DNA of 64,000 nucleotides from Hymenobacter arizonensis (GTDB taxonomy: Bacteria > Bacteroidota > Bacteroidia > Cytophagales > Hymenobacteraceae), in the NCBI RefSeq assembly GCF_900115775.1, contig NZ_FOXS01000002.1, forward strand, positions 310,001-374,000. The letters run 5' to 3'. Positions 25,495-34,150 of the stretch are shown in pieces. The stretch's first letter is position 1, and the number at the start of each line of letters is the position of its first letter. Under the pieces are notes generated by a model, which worked only from the letters and a program-made list of their open reading frames with translations, was not told where the DNA came from and made no database searches. The position numbers were made by a program, and so were the translations under genes.

Positions 25495-27309
25495 TCAGGC
25501 GCTGGCTTTTTTGCCCGCGATGTAAGTGCCGACCACCTGTTCCAAAACGCTCAGGGGCAGGGCGCCGTTTTTCAGCACCGCGTCGTGAAAGTCGCGCAGG
25601 TCGAATTTCGAGCCCAGCTCCTGCTTGGCCCGCTCGCGCAGCTCCAGAATCTTCAGCATGCCCACCTTGTAGGCGCAGGCCTGGCCGGGCATCACAATGT
25701 AGCGCTCTACTTCGGCGGTCACGTCCGACACCGCCATGCCGGTGGTTTGGCGCATGTAGCGGATGGCTTCCTCGCGGGTCCAGCGCTGGTCGTGCAGGCC
25801 GGTATCCGTTACTAGGCGGGCGGCGCGAAACAGTTCGGCCCGCAGGCCGCCCAGCTTGTCGTAGGGGTCTTGCTCGAAGCCCAGCTCGGCGGCCACGCGC
25901 TCGGCGTACAGCGCCCAGCCTTCGCTGTAGGCTGTGAACGGAATCAGGGTGCGAAACGTGGGCAAGCCCTTGAGCTCCTGCGCCACGCCTATCTGGAAGT
26001 GGTGCCCCGGAATGCCCTCGTGGTAAGCCAGCGTGCGCATGCCAAACTTGGGAGTGGCTTTCACGTCGAAAAGATTGGCGAAGAATATGCCGGGCCGCGA
26101 GCCGTCGAGCGCGGGCCTTTCATAGTAAGCGCCGGCCGATGTTTTTTGCTTGAACTCGGGCACCCGTAGCACATCCAGGCTGGCTTTGGGCCGCATGCGA
26201 AAGGCGCTGCTCAGGCCCTTATCAACTTCGGCGAGAATGGTTTTGTAGTCGGCCAATATCTGCGTGCGTCCGGTGTCGGTATCGGGGTACATGAACCGCG
26301 CTTCCTCGCCCAGCCGGGCCATGGTGGGCCCCACACTGTCGGCCCCAGGCACGCGTTGGGCCTGCAGAATGGCCCGCATCTCGGCCGTAATACGCGCAAC
26401 TTCTTGCAAGCCTAGCTGGTGAATCTGAGCTGCGCTGAGATTGGTGGTGGTGCTGCGGCGCAGGCAGTAGGCGTAGAAATCCTTGCCATTAGGAAATTTC
26501 CACACGCCCGCGTCGTTCGTAGACCGGGGGCGCAGGGCAGTAAAATAGGCTATTAAGCTCTGGTAGGCCGGGTACACATTGCCCTGAATCTGGCGCTTGG
26601 TTTCGGCTAGTATTTCCGCTTGCGCGGTGGCGTCTAGGTCTTTCGCCTTCATCAGCTTCTCGACCAGCGAGGTGTAGAGAATATTTTGCTCTGGCTGCTG
26701 CTCTACCAGGCCCGACATTTCGGACAGCACCTTGTCAATCACAAAGGTGGGCGGTATTATACCCCGCTGCTCCCGGATTTTTAGTCCCTCGAGCACCTGC
26801 GCAAACTTCACTTTCACCGCGGCTAGCCGCTGGTTGTAGTAGTCGGCGTCGCGGCGGTTGTGCACTTGGTGCACGCTGGCCATGAAGGACGGAAACCCGT
26901 TCTGCTCCCCGCGCATTTGGTTGACGGGGTAATTGTGGTAGCGGAACGTCGCGCCCTCCGCCGCGTTGGTCATGTACCAGTCGAGCACTTGGTAGTTGAG
27001 GCGGTCCTGGCCGCGCATGCCGGTGGTGTCGTAGCGGTGCAGGGTGGCAAGGTCCTGCTGCAGGCGCTCCAGGGTCTCGGTGTCTTTGGCATCGGAGGCG
27101 TCGTCCAACTTCTGGTTGTGGCCCTGAATGCCGACGCCTTCGACCAGCCGCAGCGACGATAACATCTCCGGCGAGTCGAAGGCGACTTGGACAAACACCT
27201 TCTCGTAGAAAGCCCGAATAAAGAAGGGCTTAAACCAAACGGTGTTGACTACCAACACGACGATAATCAGCAATAAAGCCGCCAGTGTGCGCAGGACGAT
27301 TTTCTTCAT
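25495..27309 (-). CDS. DUF885 family protein, probable membrane-anchored metallopeptidase
   Basis: 604 residues with one N-terminal membrane anchor (about 8-25, ALLLIIVVLVVNTVWF). The DUF885 domain fills the rest. It contains the HEGIPGHHFQ motif near residue 433, the HExxH-like zinc site of this family, together with TLIPFTAYSEGWALYAER, which supplies a downstream Glu. Substrate-level function is unproven; a secreted or periplasmic peptidase is the usual inference. The gene lies between maeB and ruvA, which are usually direct neighbours in related genomes, and has its own strong terminator, so it may be an insertion into that conserved block. Its start is 40 bp from the maeB stop, so co-transcription with maeB is likely. 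Confidence 0.87.
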   Translation of the reverse strand: MKKIVLRTLAALLLIIVVLVVNTVWFKPFFIRAFYEKVFVQVAFDSPEMLSSLRLVEGVGIQGHNQKLDDASDAKDTETLERLQQDLATLHRYDTTGMRGQDRLNYQVLDWYMTNAAEGATFRYHNYPVNQMRGEQNGFPSFMASVHQVHNRRDADYYNQRLAAVKVKFAQVLEGLKIREQRGIIPPTFVIDKVLSEMSGLVEQQPEQNILYTSLVEKLMKAKDLDATAQAEILAETKRQIQGNVYPAYQSLIAYFTALRPRSTNDAGVWKFPNGKDFYAYCLRRSTTTNLSAAQIHQLGLQEVARITAEMRAILQAQRVPGADSVGPTMARLGEEARFMYPDTDTGRTQILADYKTILAEVDKGLSSAFRMRPKASLDVLRVPEFKQKTSAGAYYERPALDGSRPGIFFANLFDVKATPKFGMRTLAYHEGIPGHHFQIGVAQELKGLPTFRTLIPFTAYSEGWALYAERVAAELGFEQDPYDKLGGLRAELFRAARLVTDTGLHDQRWTREEAIRYMRQTTGMAVSDVTAEVERYIVMPGQACAYKVGMLKILELRERAKQELGSKFDLRDFHDAVLKNGALPLSVLEQVVGTYIAGKKASA

Positions 27310-27348
27310 CCCGCAAAGTAGAACTTTTAATTCTACTATACAACATTA

Positions 27349-29622
27349 TTACAGTGCCATACTGCCATCTTGTTGCGCATCTACCACAGCAATGGATGCC
27401 ATGTTTACAATCTCGCGCACACTGGCCCCCAGCTGCAGAATGTGCACCGGCTTGCGCATGCCCATGAGCACCGGCCCGATTACCTCGGCGCCGCCAATTT
27501 CCTGCAGCACTTTGTAGGCAATGTTGCCCGACTCCACATTAGGGAAAATGAGGGTGTTGGCGCCTTTTTCGGCTAGCGGGCTGAAGCCGTAGTGGTCCTG
27601 CAGCAGTTGCGGGCTTAGGGCCACGTTGGCCTGCATCTCGCCGTCAATCAGCAGGTTGGGGAAACGGGCTTTGGCCAGCTCGGTGGCCCGGCGGGTTTTC
27701 TCGGGCAGCGGGCCGGCGTTCGAGCCGAAGTTGGAGTAGCTGATAACCGCCATGCGCGGCTCGGTGTCGAAGAAGCGCACCGCCCGGGCCGTGAGGCCGA
27801 TAATCTCGACCATCTCTTCAGCCGTGGGGTTGATGTTCACCGTGGTATCGGCAAAGAAGTACGGGCCTTTCTTGTGCTGAATGATGTACATGGAAGCCAC
27901 GCGCCGCACGCCTTCCTCGGTGCCAATAACCTGCAGCGAGGGAATAATGCTCTTGCCGTAGTCCTTGGTGAGGCCGGTGATGCAGGCGTCGGCCTCGCCG
28001 GTTTCCACCATCATGGCGGCGAAGTAGTTGCGCTCGCGCATCAGGCGGCGGCCCTCGTAGAGGGTCATGCCACGCCGCTGCCGCTTCTCGTAGAGAATGG
28101 CGGCGTACTCGGCGCGCTTCTCGTCTTGCTTCAGGATGTTGATAATCTCACAGCCTTCCAAATCCAGGCTGTTGGCCCGGGCAATGGTTTCGATGGTTTC
28201 CTGCGGGCCCAACAGAATGGGGATGGCAATGCCCTCGTCGCGCAGAATCTGAGCGGCTTTGAGAATCTTGTAGTTGTCGGCTTCCGCAAACACCACCCGC
28301 TTGGGGTTGGCCCGGGCGGCCGAGGTGATGCGGTTCATCAGCTTCTGGTTCACGCCCATGCGGGCGCGGAGCTGGTCTTCGTAGGCCGCCCAGTCCGAAA
28401 TGGGCAGGCGGGCCACGCCGCTTTCCATGGCCGCGCGCGCCACGGCCGGGCTAATGGTGGTGATAAGGCGCGGGTCGAGCGGCTTAGGAATCAAGTACGT
28501 AGGACCAAAGGCCAGCGTATTATCGCCGTAGGCCTTATTCACTATTTCGGGCACGGCCTCTTTGCTCAGCTGGGCCAGCGCGTGCACGGCGGCCAGCTTC
28601 ATGGCCTCGTTGATTTCGGTGGCGCGCACGTCCATAGCCCCCCGGAAGATGTAGGGGAAGCCCAACACGTTGTTGACCTGATTAGGATGGTCGGAGCGGC
28701 CGGTGGCCATAATCAGGTCACCGCGGGTGCTGGTGGCCAGCTCGTAGCTGATTTCCGGCTCGGGGTTGGCCAGGGCAAACACGATGGGGCTGTCGGCCAT
28801 GTGCAATAGCAAGCCGGCTGGCAGCACCTTGGCGGCCGAGAGCCCCAGAAACACATCGGCCCCGTGCATGGCTTCTTCCAGCGTCGTAATGTCGCGGGTA
28901 GTAGCAAACTGCATTTGCAGCGGGTCGAGGTCGGTGCGGGACAGGTTGATGATGCCGTCCTTGTCGAACACCACCACGTTTTCCTTATTCAGGCCCAGCG
29001 CCACGTACAGGCGCAGGCAGGAAATGGCCGCCGCGCCGGCTCCGCTCACCACCATTTTAATCTGGTCGATGCGCTTTGCTACCACTTCCAAGGCATTTAG
29101 CAGCGCCGCCGAGGAGATAATGGCCGTGCCGTGCTGGTCGTCGTGCATCAGCGGGATGTTCATCTTATCCCGCAGCTCGGTTTCAATCCGGAAGCACTCG
29201 GGCGCCTTAATGTCTTCGAGATTGATGCCGCCAAACGTGGGCTCCAACGACTTCACGATGCGAATAAACTCGTCGGGGTCGGTGGCGTCAATCTCAATGT
29301 CGAAGCAGTCGAGACCCGCAAATTTTTTGAACAGCACGCCCTTGCCTTCCATCACCGGCTTGCTGGCGGCGGGGCCGATGTTGCCCAGGCCCAGCACGGC
29401 GGTGCCGTTGGTAATCACGGCCACCAAGTTGCCTTTGGCAGTGTACTTGTACACGTCGTCGGGGTTAGCGGCAATCTCCTTGCAGGGCTCAGCCACGCCG
29501 GGCGAGTAGGCCAGCGCCAAGTCGAGCTGCGTGCTCATGGGCTTGGTGGGCACTACTTCCAGCTTGCCCGCCGGTGCCTGCGAGTGGTAGTTGAGGGCGT
29601 CCTGTTTGTTTATTTTCAGCAT
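27349..29622 (-). CDS. maeB: NADP-dependent malic enzyme with C-terminal phosphotransacetylase-like domain
   Basis: 757 residues from the ATG at 29622 (MLKINKQDALNYHS); 37 further upstream codons are open but not family-like. The N-terminal malic domain has LALAYSPGVAEPCKEI and GLGNIGPAASKPVMEGK. The NAD(P)-binding domain follows with IKMVVSGAGAAAISCLRLY. From about residue 425 the protein has a phosphotransacetylase-like domain (RVVFAEADNYKILKAAQIL, GSNAGPLPEKTRRA), as in MaeB-type enzymes, where it is regulatory. It converts malate to pyruvate and CO2, making NADPH. Its leader carries two GC-rich hairpins (29643-29715). Confidence 0.95.
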   Translation of the reverse strand: MLKINKQDALNYHSQAPAGKLEVVPTKPMSTQLDLALAYSPGVAEPCKEIAANPDDVYKYTAKGNLVAVITNGTAVLGLGNIGPAASKPVMEGKGVLFKKFAGLDCFDIEIDATDPDEFIRIVKSLEPTFGGINLEDIKAPECFRIETELRDKMNIPLMHDDQHGTAIISSAALLNALEVVAKRIDQIKMVVSGAGAAAISCLRLYVALGLNKENVVVFDKDGIINLSRTDLDPLQMQFATTRDITTLEEAMHGADVFLGLSAAKVLPAGLLLHMADSPIVFALANPEPEISYELATSTRGDLIMATGRSDHPNQVNNVLGFPYIFRGAMDVRATEINEAMKLAAVHALAQLSKEAVPEIVNKAYGDNTLAFGPTYLIPKPLDPRLITTISPAVARAAMESGVARLPISDWAAYEDQLRARMGVNQKLMNRITSAARANPKRVVFAEADNYKILKAAQILRDEGIAIPILLGPQETIETIARANSLDLEGCEIINILKQDEKRAEYAAILYEKRQRRGMTLYEGRRLMRERNYFAAMMVETGEADACITGLTKDYGKSIIPSLQVIGTEEGVRRVASMYIIQHKKGPYFFADTTVNINPTAEEMVEIIGLTARAVRFFDTEPRMAVISYSNFGSNAGPLPEKTRRATELAKARFPNLLIDGEMQANVALSPQLLQDHYGFSPLAEKGANTLIFPNVESGNIAYKVLQEIGGAEVIGPVLMGMRKPVHILQLGASVREIVNMASIAVVDAQQDGSMAL

Positions 29623-29642
29623 CGGTATTATCAGAAATTGGA

Positions 29643-29715
29643 ACGGCCGCGCGGGCAGCGCGGCCGTGTAGGGCGAAATTAGCGGTAAATACGCAGCAAG
29701 GCTGCGTTTATTTTG
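29643..29715 (-). promoter_or_regulatory. Structured 5' leader of maeB
   Basis: A perfect 10-bp GC-rich stem, ACGGCCGCGC (29643-29652) with GCGCGGCCGT (29658-29667), begins about 20 bases ahead of the maeB ATG. A second hairpin (TACGCAGC-AAG-GCTGCGTT, about 29690-29708) lies 20 bases further upstream. Neither has a proper T-run. A near-consensus TAATTTCG box lies between them on the minus strand, so the first stem may sit at the very 5' end of the mRNA. Confidence 0.5.
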
Positions 29716-29839
29716 TAGCTGCCGCTGTGCCAACCCATTAAGGTTTTGTGTTGCGGAGGCTGGCCAGGACTTTGAGCTTTAACCTAAGAGGCAACCTCCC
29801 GCTTGGCCGCGGGGCGCGCTACGGCCGGTTTGATGGGCG

Positions 29840-32035
29840 CTAGCTTTGCGGCACTAGCAGCTTCTGACCCAGTTTCACCTCATCCGAAGTGAGGTTGTTG
29901 AGCTCCCGCAGCACTTTCACACTCACGCCAAAACGGCGCGAAATATTGAACAGGGTATCGCCCCGCTGCACCATGTGCACCTTGGACGGCTCCAGCCGCT
30001 TATCTAGGGCCGGTCGGGCTGCCGGAGCCGGGGCTACCGCCGCCTTCGCCACTGCTTTAGTTATGGCTTTGAGCTGCTGAGCAGGCGCTTCGGGCGCGGC
30101 CTCACGTTCGGCGGGTGCACGCAGCACCAAGCGCTGGCCGGGCGTTACCGTTTCCGATTGGAGCTGGTTCCACTCCACCAGCTGGGCCACCGTCACGTTA
30201 TGCTCACGAGCCAGCCTGTTGAGGTAATCGCCTCGGCGTACGGTGTAGGCCACCATGGGAGCAGCTTCCTCGGCAGGTGCTGCTTCCGAGGCAACTTCTG
30301 GCGCTACGGCCGCCAGTGCTTTGTCGTCGCCTTTCTTAGTTTCGGCGGCTTGGGTCTGAGCCAGGCGCCGGGCCTCGGCCTTGGCTTCAGCCCGGGCCTT
30401 TACATCGGCAGCAGCTTGCTGAATGGCCTGCCGCTGCCGGATGGCCATGAGGCGCACCTCCTGCGCTTTTTCCTGCCGGGCTAGCTCCTGCATCCGGGCC
30501 ACCTCGCGGGCATTGGCTTCGGCTTGGGCTTGCCGCGCGGCAGCTACTTCCGGCGATACCATCGCACGAGGCGCCACGGCAATAGCCTCGGGCACCGCCG
30601 CTACCACTGGCGCGACGGGCCGGCTGGGCGCCGCGGCCGGCACGGGCACAAATACGACCAGCTCCCGGCCCGGCTTCAGCGGCCGGCCCTTGGGCAGCTC
30701 GTTCCAGCGGCGCAGTTGGGCCTGGCTCACCTCAAACCGTTCGGCCAGGCTGGCCAGGGTTTCGCCGCGGCGCACTTTGTGCGGCACTTTGCGGAAGCGC
30801 GGTGCGGTGGTCTCGGCCTGGGCGCGCGGCCCTTCGGTAGCCGCCAGCATTTGCCGGCTCACCCAGGGCTCTACCCCCTCGAGGCGGGGCGGCAGCACGG
30901 GCAGGGGTTGTGGCAGCTCCGTGAGGGGCTGACAATAGGTAAGCAGCGTAGCGCGGTCCACCCCTTTTAGGTTAACAGCGGCCGCGGCAGGGTAGCGGAT
31001 TATGTAAGGCCGATAGCCGGAGGGCAGCGCCGCCCTCCGCAGCTCGGGGTTGAACCGCGTGAGGTACAAGGAGTCCTCAAAGCCGCAGGCCTGGCTCAGG
31101 CGGCGCAAATCGAACGCTTGGCCGCGCAGGCCCAGCGTATCCACGGGCTCGGCGTATTGGTAGTTTAGGTTTTCGGTGCGCAGGCCGTGGGCTTCGGCGT
31201 ACTTCATGCTGTACATGATGGCCGTGAAGGTGGGCACGTAGTTGCGCGTTTCGGCCGGCATGTGGGGGTACAGGTCCCAGAAGTTGGTTTTGCCGGTACG
31301 GCGCATAGTGCGCTGCACGCTCCCCGCACCCCAGTTGTACGCCGCCAGCACCAACTCCCAGTCGTGGAAGATGCCGTAGAGGTAGCGCAAGTGCTTGCAA
31401 GCCGCCTCGGTCGCTTTTTCGGGGTGCATGCGCTCATCCACCCAGTCGTCGCGCTGCAGGCGCAGGTCGCCGGCCGTGGGGCCCATAAACTGCCAGAGGC
31501 CGGTGGCGCCCACGCGCGATTTGGCCGTCGGAATCAGGGCCGACTCCACCACGGCCAGGTACTTCAAATCGGTGGGCAGGTTGTACTGCGCCAGGTACTT
31601 TTCAAAAAGCGGGAAGTAGAAGTTCTCGCGTTCCAGCACGCGCTGCATGTAGCTGCGGTTGCGGGCCGTGAACAAGGTCACGAAGGCCATCACCGAGTTG
31701 TTGAACTGGTGCGGTACGTCGGTTTCGAAGCAGCTTACCCGGTCGCAAACCAAGTCGCGCAAGGTGGGCGGGGTGCGCAACCACTCCAGGCGGGCCGAGT
31801 CGATGGTGGTGGGCATGGGCACGGCCACCAACGAGTCGGGCTGCAGTTCCAGGTGCACCTGCACGGTATCGCCCAGCAAAGCGGGCATCGTGGGCGTTAC
31901 TGGTTCAACAGCGCGGTGCTTGCGCCCCCGCTGGGCCATTGTGTCTGTCGTTTTAAACAGTAGCCAAGGCAGCACCAGCATCAGCCACAGGTGGCTGCCT
32001 CGGATGGTTTTTGTTCGCTTAATCCCTTGCTTCAT
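29840..32035 (-). CDS. Lytic transglycosylase with three LysM domains (MltD-like)
   Basis: 731 residues from the ATG at 32035; the upstream 16 codons are not needed because the basic-hydrophobic signal region (MKQGIKRTKTIRGSHLWLML) starts here. The catalytic SLT domain holds LAVVESALIPTAKSRVGATG with Glu164 as the acid, then GLWQFMGPTAG and LAAYNWGAGSVQRTMRRTG. Three LysM modules follow: HKVRRGETLASLAERF, YTVRRGDYLNRLAREH and HMVQRGDTLFNISRRF. An Ala-rich, probably helical stretch separates the first from the second. It should cleave peptidoglycan glycan strands in the periplasm. It is encoded alone, downstream of nothing on its strand for about 700 bp. Confidence 0.92.
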   Translation of the reverse strand: MKQGIKRTKTIRGSHLWLMLVLPWLLFKTTDTMAQRGRKHRAVEPVTPTMPALLGDTVQVHLELQPDSLVAVPMPTTIDSARLEWLRTPPTLRDLVCDRVSCFETDVPHQFNNSVMAFVTLFTARNRSYMQRVLERENFYFPLFEKYLAQYNLPTDLKYLAVVESALIPTAKSRVGATGLWQFMGPTAGDLRLQRDDWVDERMHPEKATEAACKHLRYLYGIFHDWELVLAAYNWGAGSVQRTMRRTGKTNFWDLYPHMPAETRNYVPTFTAIMYSMKYAEAHGLRTENLNYQYAEPVDTLGLRGQAFDLRRLSQACGFEDSLYLTRFNPELRRAALPSGYRPYIIRYPAAAAVNLKGVDRATLLTYCQPLTELPQPLPVLPPRLEGVEPWVSRQMLAATEGPRAQAETTAPRFRKVPHKVRRGETLASLAERFEVSQAQLRRWNELPKGRPLKPGRELVVFVPVPAAAPSRPVAPVVAAVPEAIAVAPRAMVSPEVAAARQAQAEANAREVARMQELARQEKAQEVRLMAIRQRQAIQQAAADVKARAEAKAEARRLAQTQAAETKKGDDKALAAVAPEVASEAAPAEEAAPMVAYTVRRGDYLNRLAREHNVTVAQLVEWNQLQSETVTPGQRLVLRAPAEREAAPEAPAQQLKAITKAVAKAAVAPAPAARPALDKRLEPSKVHMVQRGDTLFNISRRFGVSVKVLRELNNLTSDEVKLGQKLLVPQS

Positions 32036-32423
32036 AGCACTAAGGTAGGGCAAGGGTAAAGAACTTGTATAGGTAAGGCCCAACGTTTTTTTGCAGCAAC
32101 CTCAGCGCCGCCATCTTAACGCCAAGGCAAAACCGGCTCTGACAGCAAAGGGAGCCAACAACTTACCCAAGGCGTGAAAAGAGCGAGAGAAAGAAAATCA
32201 GCTGGTAGAACTACGCCTGCTCTTACCGCGAAAACGCCCACTCTGCCCCACCTTACTGGGTTCCTCGGCTCGTATAAGCATGATTCTCCCTTCGTTCAAC
32301 TTGTCTCAAGTCTAACGCCCCAAGCATTCCAGCGGCGGCTTGAGCCAAGAACTACAACCTTACGGGCACATAGTCAGTTGAAAGGGCTCACTATCCGATT
32401 CCTTTTCCACTAACATTACCTCC
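32036..32423. other. Intergenic region without recognised features
   Basis: 388 bp between the divergent lytic transglycosylase and small lipoprotein genes. One plus-strand ORF (32174-32413, 79 codons) ends 10 bases before the lipoprotein but is low-complexity, has no family character and is probably chance. I see no tRNA, clear promoter or strong hairpin. Confidence 0.5.
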
Positions 32424-32693
32424 ATGCAAATTACTCATGCCGTCCGCGGGCTGCTCGTAGCGGCCGGTGCATGGCTGGCGGCCTGCAATGGCCCGGCAGC
32501 CGAGTCGCCAGTGGCGCAAGACGCCCCCGCAACTGCCAGCGCACCGACGCCTGCGCCCGCCACCGCCACCGAGGCTGACACCGTCCAAATGAGCCGGCCT
32601 GCCAGCAACCCTGTTCCCTTCGTGACCCCGTCGAAAGCAGGTCGCCTGCTGGGCCCACAGACTCCCTCGCCGCCAGCGAGCCGAACCCGCTAG
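32424..32693 (+). CDS. Small putative lipoprotein
   Basis: 89 residues. The N-terminus MQITHAVRGLLVAAGAWLAAC has a basic start, a hydrophobic core and a lipobox (LAAC) with Cys21, so lipid anchoring after export is likely. The remaining 68 residues are rich in Pro, Ala and Thr, look disordered, and suggest no enzymatic function. I do not recognise a family. The gene converges on the GH97 pseudogene. Short length and low complexity leave some chance that it is not translated. Confidence 0.55.
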   Translation: MQITHAVRGLLVAAGAWLAACNGPAAESPVAQDAPATASAPTPAPATATEADTVQMSRPASNPVPFVTPSKAGRLLGPQTPSPPASRTR

Positions 32694-32762
32694 CTGGCTC
32701 ACGGCAAACAAGCAGGTACAAAATTGCTTGCGCCCAGAGATAACCGAAGGCTGGATTGAAGC

Positions 32763-33971
32763 TTAATCCAGCTCCAGCACAAACCCGCCCCGGGCCTTTA
32801 GTGGCAACGTGAGCGTGCCACCGCTCACGCGCCGGGTGCTGAAGTTGCGGGCAGTGCCGCCCTCCGTGATGAGGGTGCCGCCACTGGCGGCACCTAGCTT
32901 CGACATATCCAGCGTGATGGTCTTGTCGGTGGCATTGCCATTGATACCGGCCACGTACCATTTGCCTTTTGCCGGGCGGGCCACCACGGCAAACTCTCCG
33001 GGAAAGCCATCCAGAAATTTCACGTCGTCCCAGCGGGCGGGCAGGTTACGCAAAAAGTCAACCACGTAGGGCGGTTGCTGGGCCATGCCCTCCGGCACCT
33101 CCACGTAGTGCTGAATGCCCGACTGAAACACCACCGAGAGCGCCAGTTCAAAGCCGTTGGTAGTGATGTGCTTGCGGTTGGGAATCTCCGAAAAGCAAAC
33201 CGGCGTGAAATCCATGGGACCTACGGCGTTGCGCGTAAACGGCAGCACCGCGCAGTGCGTGGGCATGGTGCCTTCCTGCTCCTGGGGCATAGCCACACCG
33301 TATTCGCCATCGGGTGAAAGGTGCGCCAGGTGGGTGCCACAGTAGCTCCGCCCCATGTCGGCCTCGGTTAGCAATACCCATTTTCCGCCTGCTTGAAAGA
33401 GGGCTGGAAACGACCAGCCCTGCCCATCTGATAATTTTCCTTGTACGAGGGCTGCGTATTGGCCCAGCCCGTCTGGGCCACCGCGTGCGGGTGCAACCAG
33501 GCCCGGGCAGCCGCGGGCAAGTGAAAAATTGTGCTTTCGCTCAGCACCCGCTGCACCTCATCCGACTTGCCCGGCAGCAGGTAGCGAAACGCCACCCCGT
33601 CGTTAGAAATCGGAAAAATGATGTTGATTTTTCGCCCTTTACTGCCAGCAAATGTCAGTTCCTGCCGATTGGTTTCGTAGCGGCAGTTTGCCCGTTTGTC
33701 GTTCGCCAACGTGTAAGCGTCGGTCACCCGCTGTGCTTTGCCCGCATTGGTCAGTGCAAGCCCCTGCGTGTAGTCAGCATCGGCCAACCGCAGCCCTAAC
33801 CGGGAAGTCTGAATAACCTCCGCTTTGTGGTACGCTACCGTATAAACCGGTGAACCGTGGTCCGTAACATTCACCGTCACCTGCACGGACCCGTCCGGGC
33901 TGGAAATCACAATTGGCCCAGGCTAACATAGCAGTGAGAAGAAAGGCAATTGTCAAGGAAGCTTCCAGCAT
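32763..33971 (-). pseudogene. Decayed glycoside hydrolase family 97 (SusB-like alpha-glucosidase) gene
   Basis: Three pieces in three registers rebuild parts of a GH97 protein. The first is a signal peptide (MLEASLTIAFLLTAMLAWA, from 33971). The second is the N-terminal domain (VISSPDGSVQVTVNV to PSYKEN, about 33910-33440). The third resumes as GWSFPALFQAGGKWVLLTEADMG in another frame and runs to 32763. The first frame break lies near 33912-33920 and the second near an AAAA run at 33435-33438. The text then jumps from DGEYGVAMPQEQEG to MPTHCAVLPFTRNAVGPMDFTP near 33265-33280. The middle of the catalytic barrel, with the acid/base glutamates of the family, is therefore missing (roughly 250-300 residues). 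The product cannot be an active glycosidase. Confidence 0.85.
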
Positions 33972-34035
33972 GGGACAGATAGCACGTAAAAATTCAAAAG
34001 GTATGCTTACGCTTATTCATAAGCAAATAATGCAA

Positions 34036-34080
34036 TCAGCCGGCTGCCAGGCGGTCAAAAACCACTTGGCAGCCGGCTGA
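34036..34080 (-). terminator. Hairpin downstream of gatA, probable terminator
   Basis: A perfect 14-bp stem, TCAGCCGGCTGCCA (34036-34049) with TGGCAGCCGGCTGA (34067-34080), has a 17-base loop. It follows gatA on the minus strand. The T-run after it is weak, so termination may be partial. Confidence 0.65.
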
Positions 34081-34150
34081 ATACTTTATACTGTTCTGGT
34101 TCTAAACGCTCGAATCAGAACGGCCAAGCTCTAGAACAAAGGTTGCAGTG

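Noticed and set aside
32174..32413. 79-codon plus-strand ORF before the small lipoprotein
   Set aside because: Low complexity, no signal peptide, no recognisable domain.
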